DNA of 64,000 nt from Semisulcospira habei (GCA_036245525.1 BTPG01000004.1:211961507-212025506), one strand, 5' to 3'; positions 42,401-53,453 are shown, counted from the stretch's first letter. A program made the numbers and translations. The notes: generated by a model from the sequence alone, not told the origin.

Positions 42401-43070
42401 TGAACGTTTCCAAATGCAACACGCCTCGGCGGTTCACGCCAGACCGATCCGACCGACTCTGGGCTTACTGAATCCAGGGCGGCGACTGACATGGCTTTAG
42501 GGTGATTTCAGTTGGCGTGTGAAGTTGGTCCTCTCATGGCATGAAAAGACTGAAGTACCCAACGGAAAAAGAAACACGCTTAGAAATGACGGTCACAACT
42601 CAATTTATTAATATTTCGGGTAAATACCCTTTGTCAAAATAGACAAACAAACAGAGAGATCAGTCGCTACTTATCTTCTTTCATGGCGTGACTGGTCATG
42701 TCAGAGTGACCGTGGGTCGACTTGGCGTTGGCCTCATACTGGCCTTTTACACCGGCACCAGTAACACTGACTCGGCCTAGAGAGAGAGAGAGAGAGCATT
42801 TTCTTCTCTACCCGCGCCCCTATCCATTACTCCCCTCCACCCTCCCCCCCCCCCACCCTTAACCCCCCCCTCTCCACCCACCCCTGCTGCCGGTCACACC
42901 GCCCGTAACTCTCACTGGCAGTTACAGGTAATGATACATCTGACTATTTTATGAGCAGCGAAAGCTCTTCTGGTTTTCATTGACTATGCAAATGGAAGGC
43001 TGTCCGTCGGAGACGTTTGGATGAAATGTTTTTAGTTTCAGCACCGGCTTTGGAAACGTCAGCCGGCCCT
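42401..43070. other. Stretch without recognised gene
   Basis: It contains a GA run (42779-42796) and a C-rich run (42836-42890). No repeat family or exon was recognised. Confidence 0.5.
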
Positions 43071-43074
43071 GACC

Positions 43075-43245
43075 CAACATACAAGAGACATGTCGACCGT
43101 GATAGTTCAAGGGTGGTGCCAGAATAGCTTGGCGCCTTATACAGGCGCCAAGCTATTCTGGCACCACCCTTGAACTATCACGGTCGATCTGTCTCCTGAT
43201 ATATGTAGTCTTCCAAAGACAACTCTCAGATTTCGGCATCAGTTA
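43075..43245. mobile_element. Foldback element, family A, excellent hairpin
   Basis: Arms of about 60 bases, from GAGACATGTCGACCGTGATAG to its mirror, pair almost perfectly around GGCGCCTTATACAGGCGCC. The right end is near CGGCATCAGTTAA. A relative in a degraded state is at 63220-63425. Confidence 0.9.
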
Positions 43246-43990
43246 AAGCTCTTGGTGACTGTTTCGGCCGCAGCACTCTTGACTGAACAGGGATCAGTTT
43301 TAGAACACAGCTTTTTTTTTTTTTTTTTTTTTGCATCCTGTCTCGGAAGACAATGGAGTATATGCGCTTGCTGGGTCAGTCACTGGAGTGACCTCTCGAG
43401 GGCGCAAGCCTGGGCGAAGTGTATAGAGATCCTGGGGTGCCCAGTCGTCAAGATCCCCCTCTCGGCCTCGCTGATGTATCCAAAGGAATGCAAAGCAGTA
43501 CGTTTGGCACCAGTTTGGCTGCAGGAGCTGCCAGAACAGTGCGTGAATACAGGCAGCTGTCTGCCTTCGGGGCTCCACTCCTGATTTGAAGGGTTTACTC
43601 CCCCACATTTGGCCGTTTGATCTAACCTGATCTCCTCCGTCCACTAGCCGTTGGCTGTCAGAAACAGCTCATCCGCCTAGTGTTGCAATGTGAACACCAC
43701 CCCCTCACATGGTTTAGCCCACCAGCTGAGGTGGTTTGCCAGGGTGTGGCGCTTGGAGCCAGCAGGTGAGAGATTAAGGAGATGGATGAGGACCAGTGAT
43801 GCCCGTCCGTCCTATGTAGGACGCAGCTGCCGAACAGCAAAGGTGCTACCTCTATCCAGAGCACCCTACACCGCCTCCAGCCCTCGAACTGTCACAGTCA
43901 CGGTCGATGTGGGTCATGAGCTGTATTAATGCGGTGGTCTTGAGAGTTTACGACTTGACTCCCAGATTTAGGAATGTTGAGTTACAGTTG
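43246..43990. other. Stretch with short open frames, no gene recognised
   Basis: It holds a T run (43312-43331), overlapping short frames on both strands that I cannot assign, and at 43861-43985 a decayed family A right half (CCCTCGAACTGTCACAG). Confidence 0.4.
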
Positions 43991-44005
43991 GTTGTTAGGG
44001 CCGTT

Positions 44006-44193
44006 AATCCCTTCCCTGCCACTGTCTGTACATTAATGTTTTGGAAATCTCTGTTCATTCAATGACCAAAAGCCGAAAACGTCCTAGAAACATGGATACA
44101 GATTGGTCTCAGCAAGAGACATGGATCCTCATCAGCAAGCCCCGCAGTTGCAGTGGGATCGTGTTCACTTTTTCTCGGCAGGGAGGGGGTTAA
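44006..44193. mobile_element. Family C foldback element with hairpin deleted
   Basis: It begins TTAATCCCTTCCCTGCC and ends GGCAGGGAGGGGGTTAA. The middle has the left arm AGCAAGAGACATGGATCC but only a stump of the right arm. Confidence 0.8.
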
Positions 44194-44393
44194 CGCCGAG
44201 CAGGCTGCCAAGGCCATGTCGAGTCACAGGGGGGAGGGGGGGGTTGGGGGGGGGGGGGGGGAATTGTAACCAGTGTGTTCAGTGACTGTTGGTTACACAG
44301 TAGATGAGCGCGCATACGCAATGCATCATATACATCGCTGACACCGCAGTAGCGCGACATTTCAAGGCTGCATTGCTAGACGTCTGGTCTGAA

Positions 44394-44618
44394 TTAACCC
44401 ATATCATACTGAGACTAAAAGCTTCAAATTTGTGCACTGCCATATGCAAGCTACATTATAGTACTTACATATAAGGATATAGATCAATGGCTTTAGTTCA
44501 AGGGTGGTGCCAGAATAGCTTGGCGCCTAGAGGCGCCAAATCTATTCTGGCACTACCCTTGAACTATTTTAGTCAGATTTATTTCACACACTGGTGTATT
44601 CCGAATGATAAGGGTTAA
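44394..44618. mobile_element. Foldback element, family A
   Basis: TTAACCCATATCATACTGAG to CGAATGATAAGGGTTAA; the closest relative in the window of the nested copy at 37451. Confidence 0.92.
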
Positions 44619-44689
44619 TAAATTACTACTAATTCTGGCATAGTCATAGACAAACGATTCTTGCGTACGCAAACGATCTGGGGTTGGGG

Positions 44690-44784
44690 AGAGGGGAGGG
44701 GGGGGGGGGCTGCATTAAAATCGTGATATGTGATAAATCGTGAATCCGCCGAGTTACACCCTCTCCTCCCCCCCCCCCCCCAAC
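44690..44784. repeat. G tract and C tract facing each other
   Basis: GGGGAGAGGGGAGGGGGG at 44680-44709 is answered by CTCTCCTCCCCCCCC at 44761-44781, so the two homopolymers can pair in one strand. Confidence 0.8.
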
Positions 44785-45049
44785 CCTCTTTTTTTTCGTT
44801 ACCTTACTCACAAACCTGTGCTTGTCTCTAATTTTGGACCTTACGGCAGCAATAAGAGACCAGCTCACGTTTACTGTATTCACTATGACTGACATAAACA
44901 AACGATGCTAACACACCAGGACTGGATGAACGAAAATGCTTGACATGACTGTGATCTCACAACTAACGCTGAAGTGGTAGAGTTCGGTACTTTCATTTGT
45001 AAATGTTCCCAGTACATATCTGCCCTGCAAAAAACAGTAAGTTTATTTT

Positions 45050-45107
45050 TGTGAAAAGCGAGATGTTCATACTATTATAATGAAACTCTAGCTTTTCACC
45101 GAAATGT
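45050..45107. repeat. Foldback element, family H (short)
   Basis: GTGAAAAGCGAGATGTTCAT is mirrored by ATGAAACTCTAGCTTTTCAC. Confidence 0.7.
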
Positions 45108-45169
45108 ACTTGAATTCTTTTACTTTCCTATGGCGGATTTACAATTGGTTTATTCAGTATGTACTATAA

Positions 45170-45722
45170 GTTATTGGTAGCAGGGGTTTGCTACACGGAC
45201 CCTCAGTTGTAGGCATGAGGGAGGTCACAGGAACCATTGCACTCCAAAGACCTTCGGCCTTCGGGGTACAATGGTTCCTTTGACCTCCCTCAGGCCTACA
45301 AGGGTCCGTGCGGCAGCAAGCCCCTGCTACCAATAACGTATTTGTTTTCATTCCTACACTATTTTCATAAAGAAATCAGGAAGAAACTCTTCCGACCGGG
45401 ATCGCGCCAGACATGGCTGACGTCAAAGGAATACATTTATACATAATAAACTTATGACGTAATTTAAAATATTTCATGACGTTGCCGTCTCTAGCCGGTA
45501 CTGAGTGTGCTCAGTTGTTGTTTCGAACAACACTAAGTAACTTTGTACTTTAAAACGTTTTGGAGATCTTTCATAGAACAAAACTCACATCCTAGATGCG
45601 TCACAAAGAGGGCTGCAAGAAGTCCGCCATTTTTTGCTACAAGGGTTTTTGTATTCAGTACGGTCACCTGGTATGGTTTGCGCTAAAGGTATTGGTCGTG
45701 TGACGTAGGGATGAAAACAAAG
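45170..45722 (+). repeat. 550-bp dispersed element with terminal hairpin (family L), copy 1
   Basis: It has a terminal hairpin (45170-45342; GTTATTGGTAGCAGGGG to CCCCTGCTACCAATAAC), then about 380 bases shared in opposite orientation with 61955-62324 (GTTGTTTCGAACAACAC, ATTTCATGACGTTGCCGTC). No coding frame. Confidence 0.85.
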
Positions 45723-45940
45723 CTCGTTAATTCCTGTAGCTTTTGTACCCCACTGGTAATTCATTTGCACCCACATTGCGCACGTCAGTCAGTCATCAAG
45801 TGGTTCTCAGAACAACTTAATTTTACTCCGTTTAGTGGCGTGGACAATTACATGTCAGTGTTTCCGCTACTCAATACATTTTGGGTACTTACGCTTTCCC
45901 CAGCCGACATTATTGGGGACCTAAATCTTATACCAAAATG

Positions 45941-46434
45941 CTCAGGTCATATTATGTAGTCAAATTTGGCCAGTTCAGGCAGTAAGAGGCCCGGTGTTTT
46001 AAAAAATAATTTTGACCAGTGTCATTTAAAAATAATTTTTGTCTTGTTTGAAAATTGGTAGTAGGGCTGAATGTTGGAATTTGCTGGAAATTTCTAGTTA
46101 CCTGAGAGGAGACATGTTTGGTGCTTTGATTCATACCATCCTGAGCTTATCCAGTGGACAATTTTGGGCCTATGTTGAGTTGCCATTGACGTAGTGATTT
46201 GAGGGAGGGGCACGCTGATTTCAGCTGTGCTTGGGTGTGGGGTTGGTAAGGAACCAGTCTCATAGCCAAGAAATGAGACGGGTGATGTGCTGTTGTTTTT
46301 GGTATTTTGTGCTTGGCAAATGTGCAGCTGGTGGGTGGTAGTGTTTTTAGGGAATTGAAAAATTAGGGGGATGACTGGGACTGACTAAGGCTAAGAGACT
46401 GGACAGTACGGAAACGGCACTGTAGTCCGTGACC
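45941..46434 (+). repeat. 480-bp dispersed direct repeat, copy 2
   Basis: It is the sister of 23723-24204 in the same orientation. The match stops after GTCCGTG, beyond which the two loci differ. Confidence 0.85.
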
Positions 46435-46864
46435 CTCGGCGTAGCGAATCGAGGAGAGAACCGCCATTGTGTGGAGGCCCTTTAGTTCCATGAGTGGAAA
46501 GAGATTTCTGTTGGCGCTGGAGGAGAAGGTTTGGCTGGGCTGTCCGGATACCTGCAGCGTATAGCTGCCCCGCCTCTCCGGCATTAATTATTCCCCTCCC
46601 TCCTCCAAGCCACCCTCCCCCGACCTCCTGCCTCTCCCCGCCTCACTAAATCACTTCAGTAGCCGCACATACATGTACCGGCCGCTTTCCGCCGCGTCCG
46701 CTGTTACAGTCAATCCTGCCATGTCCAAGTCCCGTGACGCTGAACAGATTTGAAATACTGTTTGACACATTTTAAAAATGGTTAATTTCGGCTATAACAC
46801 CGTCGGCAGTTCGTCTCAGTTAGTCAGTTTTGTTACTGATATACGAACTTTGTTCAGTATACCT
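46435..46864. other. Stretch without recognised gene
   Basis: It is C/T-rich around 46585-46640 and otherwise unremarkable. No repeat family was recognised. Confidence 0.5.
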
Positions 46865-46975
46865 AGATCGTTCAATCATTTTAGTTCAAGGCCGGGTGGT
46901 GCCCGAATAGCTTGGCGCCTCTAGGTGCCAAGCTATTCGGGCACCACCTTGGAACTATCCGTTGTTGAACAACGG
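46865..46975. repeat. Foldback element, family A (core only)
   Basis: GTTCAAGGCCGGGTGGTGCC against GGGCACCACCTTGGAACTA, around CGCCTCTAGGTG. The ACCGTTGTT flank gives a small extra pairing (GTTGTTGAACAACGG). The CCGG insertion is in one arm only. Confidence 0.8.
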
Positions 46976-47128
46976 AATGAGGATAGTAGTTTAGAAAACC
47001 TGTGGTCAACCGAGATCTGCGGGAAAAGCTTAGTTATATACTGCTATTGTTATGTGCGACCTTGTAAGGAAAGTTTACGGTATTTAGTTATGAAATCCGC
47101 CGTACACAATCACAGATTTATCACTACA

Positions 47129-47349
47129 TTAACCCTAATCATTTGGAATACACCAGTGTGTGAAATAAGATTGACTAAAATAGTTCAAGGGTAGTGGAAT
47201 AGCATGGCTCCTCTAGGCGCCAAGCTATTCTGGCACCACCCTTGAACTAAAGCCATTGGTCTATATCCTTATCTGTCAGTACTATAATGTAGCTTGCATA
47301 TGGCAGTGTACACATTTGAAGCTTTTAGCCTCGGTATGATATGGGTTAA
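47129..47349. mobile_element. Foldback element, family A, reversed
   Basis: It is the same subfamily as 44394 in the opposite orientation: TTAACCCTAATCATTTGG to CGGTATGATATGGGTTAA. Confidence 0.9.
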
Positions 47350-47639
47350 CTACTACTACTATCAACTGGATACCATACGGTCATCATCGTCACTGGCTTC
47401 CGCTATCACTGACTGATATCCGCGTCGACCAACCGGCGATCAGTCATTGCACATAGCAAACCGACCTTGGGTTGGCGGATATCGGCATTTCGGCCCGGAA
47501 CTTTGAAGCGGTCAGTTTTATCCCGTTTAGAACAAAAGGTCCTCGGGTTGATTATAAGCCTTAATTAAGGTATGATAGGCTTTCGCCAGTCCGGTTTTGG
47601 CAGACAGTGAACGACCGAGAACCATTACTCTTCAGTCGA

Positions 47640-47845
47640 GTCCCAGCTGAGAAAAGTCAGTGACATGATGTGAACACGACCCCACTGCAAGAGACATAGA
47701 CTGCGGGGTCTCATGAGGATCTATGCCTCTTGCTAAGACCAATTTGTGTGCGCGTTCCTTGGACGTTTGTGGTTTTTGGTCGTGAAATCAGTGGACACAG
47801 TTTCAGAAGCATAATATGCGTCCAGTAGCAGCGGAAGCCGGGGTT
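47640..47845. mobile_element. Family C foldback element, split by a SINE
   Basis: GAACACGACCCCACTGCAAG then a shortened hairpin (GACATAGACTGCGGGGTCTC) and the reversed family tail; it is interrupted at GAAGCCGGGGTT by the SINE. Confidence 0.75.
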
Positions 47846-48359
47846 TGGTTGGTTAGTTCAGGTTTAACGTCCACGGCACCGAAGTGATAATGGACGGCCC
47901 TGACGGGCGGGTTATGGGGGACAGGGAAATCTATTACACTATGGAGTACGACCTGAACACTGATCAACTCAGGCGCACTCCAACTGTGTCACTTTGATTT
48001 ACCAGGACCTTTCAACGGACATGCTATTAAACAAGCCCGTCTTTTCCCCCCTGGATTGCGAGTCCAGCTACCGGGGCCGGGACGGGGATTCGAACCCACG
48101 ACCCGGCGATTCCCTTCGCTCTTCTGCTCCGACGCTTATCATTCATTCATTCATTCAGTCCTCTCTGCGCCGTCTGGTGCTTGAGGCGACTTTTTTGTTG
48201 TCGTTTCCGTAGCAAGTTTCTTTTTACAGGGTGGAGTCGCTAGCCCCACGCCTAACCCTCCTCCTTTATCCTGACTTGGGACAGGCAGTTAAGCCCCCAA
48301 AGGGGCCTCCCTGGTGGAGTTACTCCGACGCTTAACCGCCTGAGCTATTTCGGACTCGT
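47846..48359 (-). mobile_element. tRNA-derived SINE with 12-bp target duplication
   Basis: On the minus strand it starts at 48359 with a tRNA-like head: A box (TAGCTCAGGCGGTTAAGCG) and B box (GGGTTCGAATCC at about 48100-48089). GAAGCCGGGGTT flanks both sides (47834-47845 and 48360-48371). The head is split by a second insertion, so A and B boxes are about 200 bases further apart than in a tRNA. Confidence 0.85.
48139..48322 (-). mobile_element. Short retroposon nested in the SINE
   Basis: CTCCGACGCTTA occurs on both sides (48127-48138 and 48323-48334), a 12-bp target duplication. On the minus strand the insert ends in a (TGAA)n tail and contains GGGGCTAGCGACTCCACCC. It resembles the 5' portion of molluscan LINE transcripts, or a SINE based on one. 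Confidence 0.8.
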
Positions 48360-48439
48360 GAAGCCGGGGTTATTCCATTAAGCCTGTCGATCGGGAGGTG
48401 AGTCCATAGCGAATTAACCTGCCATTGCATTTAGAGGCT

Positions 48440-48616
48440 GTTTTTTTTTTTTTTTTAAATAAGAAAATAACTTATTGTCCTATCAGGAGGTTACATTACA
48501 GATTAGTAGAAAGATCAACCATTTTAGCCTCAGGCACCAAACCATTCTGGCACCACCCTTGAACTATCATAGTCAAATTTATTTCAAGCGATAGTGTATT
48601 AGGATAATAAGGGTCA
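48440..48616. mobile_element. Foldback element, family A, left core deleted
   Basis: The outer left part (TTATTGTCCTATCAGGAGG) and right arm (GGCACCACCCTTGAACTATC) are present; the left arm is cut down to TTTTAGCC. Confidence 0.75.
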
Positions 48617-49239
48617 AATGTGTGAATCGCCGGTCGCTGAGTTTTGGCCTTTGGACAATGCAATACATAGTTGCGGTATCGTACGGATATTAGTCAAACC
48701 TCCGGCGCGGGCCCTACCGCTCGAAAACCCGTGCTTATACTTCAGTGGATCCGATACTTGCCAACTGAACGAGCGGCAACTACTCCGGCAGTAGCGTATT
48801 GCATTTAAAGCAACCCGTACTCCAGTAAAAGGTCAATAGTTCGCAATATCGCCTTTTATAAGTCAATGTCTTACAACCATGCTGAACAAAAGGGCTAACT
48901 TTGCAGGCCCACTACCGCCGTAACTGTTCAAAAGATGCACTTCTAGTTATGGTTCATTTACTAGACACAGGACAATCTAGTTCAGCACACGTCGTCTTTA
49001 TAACGAGTAACCTGACAATGACTCCACTCCGTTCTATAAATACCGTAACGCAATCAGTACCGGAAACAGCTAAAAATAGCTTGACACGCTAACGGCAGCG
49101 CTGAATAAATAAGTGCGATTACGCTGCGTGTGCTTTTACTGCGTCAGTATCCCAACTGCTGTTAAAGTCCATTAGGTGTATAATAAACACAAATGGTGCT
49201 GAAATGTGTCTCATTTACCCGTAATGGTATGGTACTCAT
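48617..49239. other. Stretch without recognised gene; contains a dispersed 70-bp piece
   Basis: Positions 48905-48975 (GGCCCACTACCGCCGTAACT and following) recur inverted at 56555-56622 and direct at 63918-63990. Otherwise nothing was recognised. Confidence 0.5.
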
Positions 49240-49452
49240 GAACTCATTCTACCCCAACACCGAAATCCCCCAATTTTGCCGTTGTCCTCTGAACACTGCA
49301 TTGCAGTGCAGGACACATATCGACCATGATAGTTCAAGGGTGATGCCAGAATAGCTTGGCGCCTATGGGCGCCAAGCTATTCTGGCATCACCCTTGAACT
49401 ATCATGGTCGATCCTTATCTTGCTGTGGTGTGTCTGGGGTAGAATGAGTTAA
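49240..49452. mobile_element. Foldback element, family A, near-perfect
   Basis: AACTCATTCTACCCCA and TGGGGTAGAATGAGTTAA ends, core GGGTGATGCCAGAATAGC around GGCGCCTATGGGCGCC. The GTGAT/ATCAC variant is on both arms. The sister at 61155 is inverted. Confidence 0.92.
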
Positions 49453-49741
49453 ATCATGAAGTTTGAATGTGGTGCAATGAAAGATGAGTTTCCAAGTGCG
49501 CAAAAAGGCCTCGGCGCACTGGGTTGTCTCGGCTTTGTCCTCACTGGAGAATTCCTTCCGTTACGCTCATAAGCCGGCAGTGGAAAACCGGCTGGCGGTA
49601 CGTGTGCCTACTGACATGGCCGCCCGGATTGTGAAACCCCTAAAGACAGGGCAGGAAAGTCTTACTTGAGGCAAGACAACGTTGATAACCCGTCGCGAAT
49701 TTTAGCAGTCAAAGCCTGCCATGGCCGCGGAACAGGTCACT

Positions 49742-49840
49742 TTAACTCTTACGAGACCGTGACGTGCCGCATACGGATACGCGGCAGCCGGTTAGCCGCG
49801 GCGTAGCCGGTTCGCGGCCCGCACGTCTCCAGTGAGTTAA
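49742..49840. mobile_element. Foldback element, family I
   Basis: TTAACTCTTACGAGACCGTG to CACGTCTCCAGTGAGTTAA around GGTTAGCCGCGGCGTAGCC, TTAA at both ends; it ends next to the LINE fragment. Confidence 0.85.
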
Positions 49841-49842
49841 AG

Positions 49843-51190
49843 TTATATATCTCCTGGGAGTGACTTGCGTGCAATCGTTATGGATTTTAGGCACTGGTGA
49901 ATATCTCTTGGCTTGACTTCGCGAACGAAGATTTTATAGGAGTTGCCCACGACGTCTGCAGGCTTGTTCGTGGCTGCGGAGGCCAATCCGAGACAGGCAG
50001 GTTCGACCGCAGTGGCTGCAGGGGAAGGTATGGCCGGGGTTCTGAGCTGCGGCATCTCTGTTTTTTCTCCTGAGCCGCTTGTCCTTAAGGCTAGCTCTGT
50101 GAGAGTCCTCAAAGGAGACAGCTGCCTTGTAAATGGTGGAGCGCCAGGTGTCACGGTCCGCAGCAAGCGAAGACCACTGGTGTTGGTCGATTTGGCAGGC
50201 ACTAAGTGACTTCTTGAGACAGTCTTTGTATCTCTTCTTTGGTGCCCCTCTGTCACGGTGTCCAGTAGCAAGCTCGCCGAACAGGGTGATCTTTGGTAGG
50301 CGATGATCCTCCATCCTGGAGACATGCCCCGCCCAGCGGAGCTGTGTCCGCAGCAGCAAAGCCTCGATGCTCACAGTTTCAGCCTGTTCAAGGACCTCGA
50401 CGTTGGTGACATAGTCACTCCAGTGAATGCCCAGGATGGTACGCAGGCAGCGCTGGTAGAAGCGTTCGAGGAGTCGTAGTTGGCTGCGGTAGAGGGCCCA
50501 GGACTCGGAACCATACAGCAGGGTGGTGAGGACCACAGCTCTGTACACGCTGATCTTGGTGCCTGTTTTCAGCTGTTGATTGTGCCACACCCGCTTGAAA
50601 AGTCGCCCGAAAGCGCTGTTCGCTTTTGCCAGCCTGCTGTCAAGCTCCTTGTCCAGCTTGGCGTCCGACGTGATAATGCAGCCAAGGTAAGTAAACTGGT
50701 GCACTGACTTTAGTTCAGACTCGCCAATGGTGATGTGAGGAGGGCGATACACTGTCTTGGGTGCCGGCTGATGGAGGACCTCTGTCTTTTTCAGACTGAC
50801 CTCGAGTCCAAAGAGCTGGGCAGCATCTGCGAAGCAAGACGTGATGCGCTGCAGGGCTCTCTCTGTGTGTGCAACGAGGGCAGCATCATCAGCAAAAAGC
50901 AGCTCACGAATCAGTTGGTCTAGGGTTTTCGTGTGGGCCTGCAGTCGTCTGAGGTTGAACAGGCTGCCATCGAGACGATACCTGATGTACACTGCATCGT
51001 CATCATCAAGGTCCACTGTGGCCTGCTTCAACATCATGCTAAAAAAGATGGTGAAGAGGGTCGGTGCCAGCACGCAGCCCTGCTTTACGCCGTTGAGAAT
51101 AGGGAATGGTTCTGAGAGGTCATTGTTGAGTCTGACCTGGCCTTGCTGGTTCTCGTGTAGCTGGACAATCATGTTGAGGAACTTTGGGGG
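49843..51190 (-). pseudogene. 5'-truncated LINE: reverse transcriptase C-terminal half and zinc finger
   Basis: The open frame 51172-49934 codes 412 residues. It enters inside the reverse transcriptase palm (LNGVKQGCVLAPTLFTIFFS) and has the active site LLFADDAALVAHT, the thumb (FTYLGCIITSDAKLDKELDS), the connector (LLYGSESWALYRSQLRLLER) and LRWAGHVSRM. It ends in a C2H2-like finger (FPCSHCGRTCLSRIGLRSHE). Upstream is a pyrimidine-rich run unrelated to it, so the 5' end is lost, as is usual for LINE copies. The frame has no stops, suggesting a fairly young copy. It differs from the LINE at 8735. Confidence 0.88.
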
Positions 51191-51234
51191 ACAGCCAATA
51201 TCATACGAATATCAAACCTCCTCAACCCCCATGA

Positions 51235-51295
51235 TCCCGTTTCCCCTTCCCCCTCCCCCCTCCCCCCCTTACCCCCCACCCCCCTCCCCCGTCCG
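51235..51295. repeat. C-rich tract
   Basis: It is a CCCCCTCC-type run just upstream of the truncated LINE. Confidence 0.85.
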
Positions 51296-51587
51296 CACAC
51301 ACCGGCCACTGCACAAATATTGATCGGCCGGCTTCTGTAGTAATGGGACGCAAAGACACAAGCGCGCCTACCAGAGGCAAGGCAGAGTTGAACACGAAAA
51401 TTATTGTGTGAAATGTGATTTAACTTTAAATCCTTCGGTTTCGGTCTCATAGGTGAGGCCGTAACCATGTTGAAGAAAATTTCAGTTACCTCAGTCAGTG
51501 ACTGACTCAGTCATGTGTCACCAACATTCGCCTGTGGCACCTACAGCCCAAAGTAAACGAGACAGTGTAACTTGAGTCCATTTATGT

Positions 51588-51640
51588 GAAAAAGCGAGAT
51601 TTTCATTGTATTACAATACAAATCTCGTTTTTCAGAAGGT
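51588..51640. repeat. Foldback element, family H (core)
   Basis: TGAAAAAGCGAGATTTTCAT, then TGTATTACAATACA, then AATCTCGTTTTTCA: a tight hairpin. Confidence 0.8.
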
Positions 51641-51682
51641 AATTGACTTAATGTCCTGTCGTCTCAGTTTTGCCAGCACAGA

Positions 51683-51757
51683 ATCCACACTGGTTGTCTT
51701 CCTCGAATCGGAGCGATGAGCGCAGCGAATCGAGGGAGACAACCAGTGTGGACAGAG
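51683..51757. repeat. Palindrome CCACACTGGTTGTC...
   Basis: TCCACACTGGTTGTCTTCCTC is mirrored by GAGGGAGACAACCAGTGTGGA around a GAATCGGAGC centre. A related single arm (GTAGCGAATCGAGGAGAGAA) occurs at 46440-46460. Confidence 0.8.
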
Positions 51758-51780
51758 CCCACTCGCCACCTACGGGCCGC

Positions 51781-51782
<2 letters not shown>

Positions 51783-51811
<29 letters not shown>
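51783..51811. repeat. (GA)n microsatellite
   Basis: It has about 14 units. Confidence 0.95.
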
Positions 51812-51815
<4 letters not shown>

Positions 51816-52179
51816 CCGGCACAAACACAGCATACGCATGCACGCACACGGACAAAAAGCGGCGAGGCATCCCGCAGCATTCCAGTGTGTGCCCGGCAGT
51901 TTACGCATAGATTGCTTCCCCAGATGCCTGGTAGTCTTTCAGTGGAGGTTACGGTTACTACCGCTACGTTACTATCGGCGCCCTTGCACTGTGCAGTCTT
52001 GCTGAGGTACAGGCTGATACTACTCGCTGATTGTTTTTCTGAATGCTGCCAGATATTTTGTTAACGACTGATATCTCAGAGAGTCTGTAGTAATCTGCGG
52101 GCGACTCATATTTGTCTGAATATTGGGTGATTGTCTTAGTTTTTTGACCTGCGCATTCCAGGCTCTGTTAGCTTGGGCT

Positions 52180-52228
52180 CTCAGTTGCATGAGTAAGCTT
52201 AGTGCTGCGCAAACCGCACTAAGCAAGG
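52180..52228. repeat. Family J fragment
   Basis: GCATGAGTAAGCTTAGTGCTG and GCACTAAGCAAGG match parts of the complete family J hairpin at 53097. Confidence 0.6.
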
Positions 52229-52455
52229 TTTTCAGTTGATTGTTTCACTGAGTGATTTTTCTCAGCTCAGTAGGGCGGTGCATTCTCCGATCATAGTGCT
52301 CTTCAGTTTATTGTTTCACTGAGTTATTTTAGTCTCAGCTCAGTAGGGCGGCAGTGCAGTCTCTGATAGTGCTCTTCAGCTGATTGCGTTTCAATGAGTG
52401 ATTTTTCAGTCTCCGCTAGGACAGTGCGCGGCGTTCTCTGATAGTGCTCTTAAGT
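52228..52455 (+). repeat. ~78-bp tandem repeat, three units
   Basis: Each unit has GTTTCACTGAGTGATTTTTC, CTCAGTAGGGCGG and TGATAGTGCTCTTCAG with small changes. Confidence 0.85.
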
Positions 52456-52879
52456 TTAGTTCTAGCAACTTATCTCTGATAGTTTGAGAACAACTGTCAA
52501 CCGACATGTGTTTGGATAACATTTTCTCATACAAGTGATATTAGCAGGTTCATTCCTTGTCTGTGTGCAACAGGTACTCTGAAATAGTTTCTGACAGTCA
52601 GCACTACTGTCAGTGATTTTTTTTTCTAAGTCAGTTCTGGATGATAGTATTGTGACTGGGATGCGGAACTGCTCAATGAAGTTATCAGTGACGGCAACAT
52701 CGGATACTCTACATGACGGATAGCAGTGAGTGAGCAAATCAAATTATATTTCCGAAATACTGCTGCACGATGATTATTCTGGAATAGTGTTTGCTGATTG
52801 CCACTGCGGTTTTTGTGGCCGGCTGAGCTGCTGATATTGTCAGTCTCAGTTTTGTCCAGTTTAATTCATTCCAGATGGG

Positions 52880-53077
52880 ATGGCTGCGGTGCCGCTCGGG
52901 TCTGAGGCCCATATGGGTCCATCCCACCCGTCCGAAATGATCATCCCTGAGTTCTCAGATGAGTCTATTATCAACTCATCTGTCAGAACTGATGTGAATG
53001 GTTCATTCTCTGAATCAAGGGTCCTACTCAGACAGTCATCTCAGTCCTCGTTACGCCATCAGGCTTTTAGCGGCTGA
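52880..53077 (+). CDS. Unassigned 65-codon open frame
   Basis: ATG at 52880 opens MAAVPLGSEAHMGPSHPSEM and continues Ser-rich to a stop at 53075. The composition looks protein-like and it lies just after TTCATTCCAG, with GTGAGTGAG at 53096 downstream, but the stop comes before that donor. I recognise no family. It may be chance. Confidence 0.2.
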   Translation: MAAVPLGSEAHMGPSHPSEMIIPEFSDESIINSSVRTDVNGSFSESRVLLRQSSQSSLRHQAFSG

Positions 53078-53096
53078 CAGACGTGGGCTCATTTGC

Positions 53097-53205
53097 GTGA
53101 GTGAGCTTAGTCCTGCGCCAGCCACTAAGCAAGGGGCTCCGCGGAGCCCCTTGCTTTGTGGCTGGCGCAGGACTAAGCTCACTCATGCAACTGGCCCGTG
53201 GTGAG
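53097..53205. repeat. Foldback element, family J
   Basis: GTGAGCTTAGTCCTGCGCCA and on to AAGGGGCTCC is mirrored by GGAGCCCCTTGC through TGGCGCAGGACTAAGCTCAC. Arms are near-perfect. Its neighbour copy at 60650 is a single arm. Confidence 0.88.
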
Positions 53206-53361
53206 CAAGGTTGTAGCTACAAGGCCCCGGCAAGCCTCAGTATTACGCGCTGTCCACTATACCGCCATATCAGATCATCAGTAACCGCGCCGCACACAAC
53301 CGGTCCGGGGCTGCGGCGGCTCAGTGACTCCCACGGGGATGCTGCCCGGTGAGCGGCGAAA

Positions 53362-53453
53362 GGTCCTTGGGCCGATGTCAGCCTTAGCTGGCCCGCGCAC
53401 GGCCGTGCGGGGGCCACTGAGCTACGGCTGACATCGGCCCTAGGACCTTTTGC
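53362..53453. repeat. Foldback element, family E
   Basis: AGGTCCTTGGGCCGATGTC to GACATCGGCCCTAGGACCTTT around GCGCACGGCCGTGCG. Confidence 0.85.

Noticed and set aside
42106..42492. Frames of up to 121 codons rich in His and Thr
   Set aside because: They are translations of CA-rich low-complexity DNA.
43252..43644. Two facing frames of 110-114 codons
   Set aside because: No recognisable domain, a homopolymer run inside, and no splice or start context that favours either strand.
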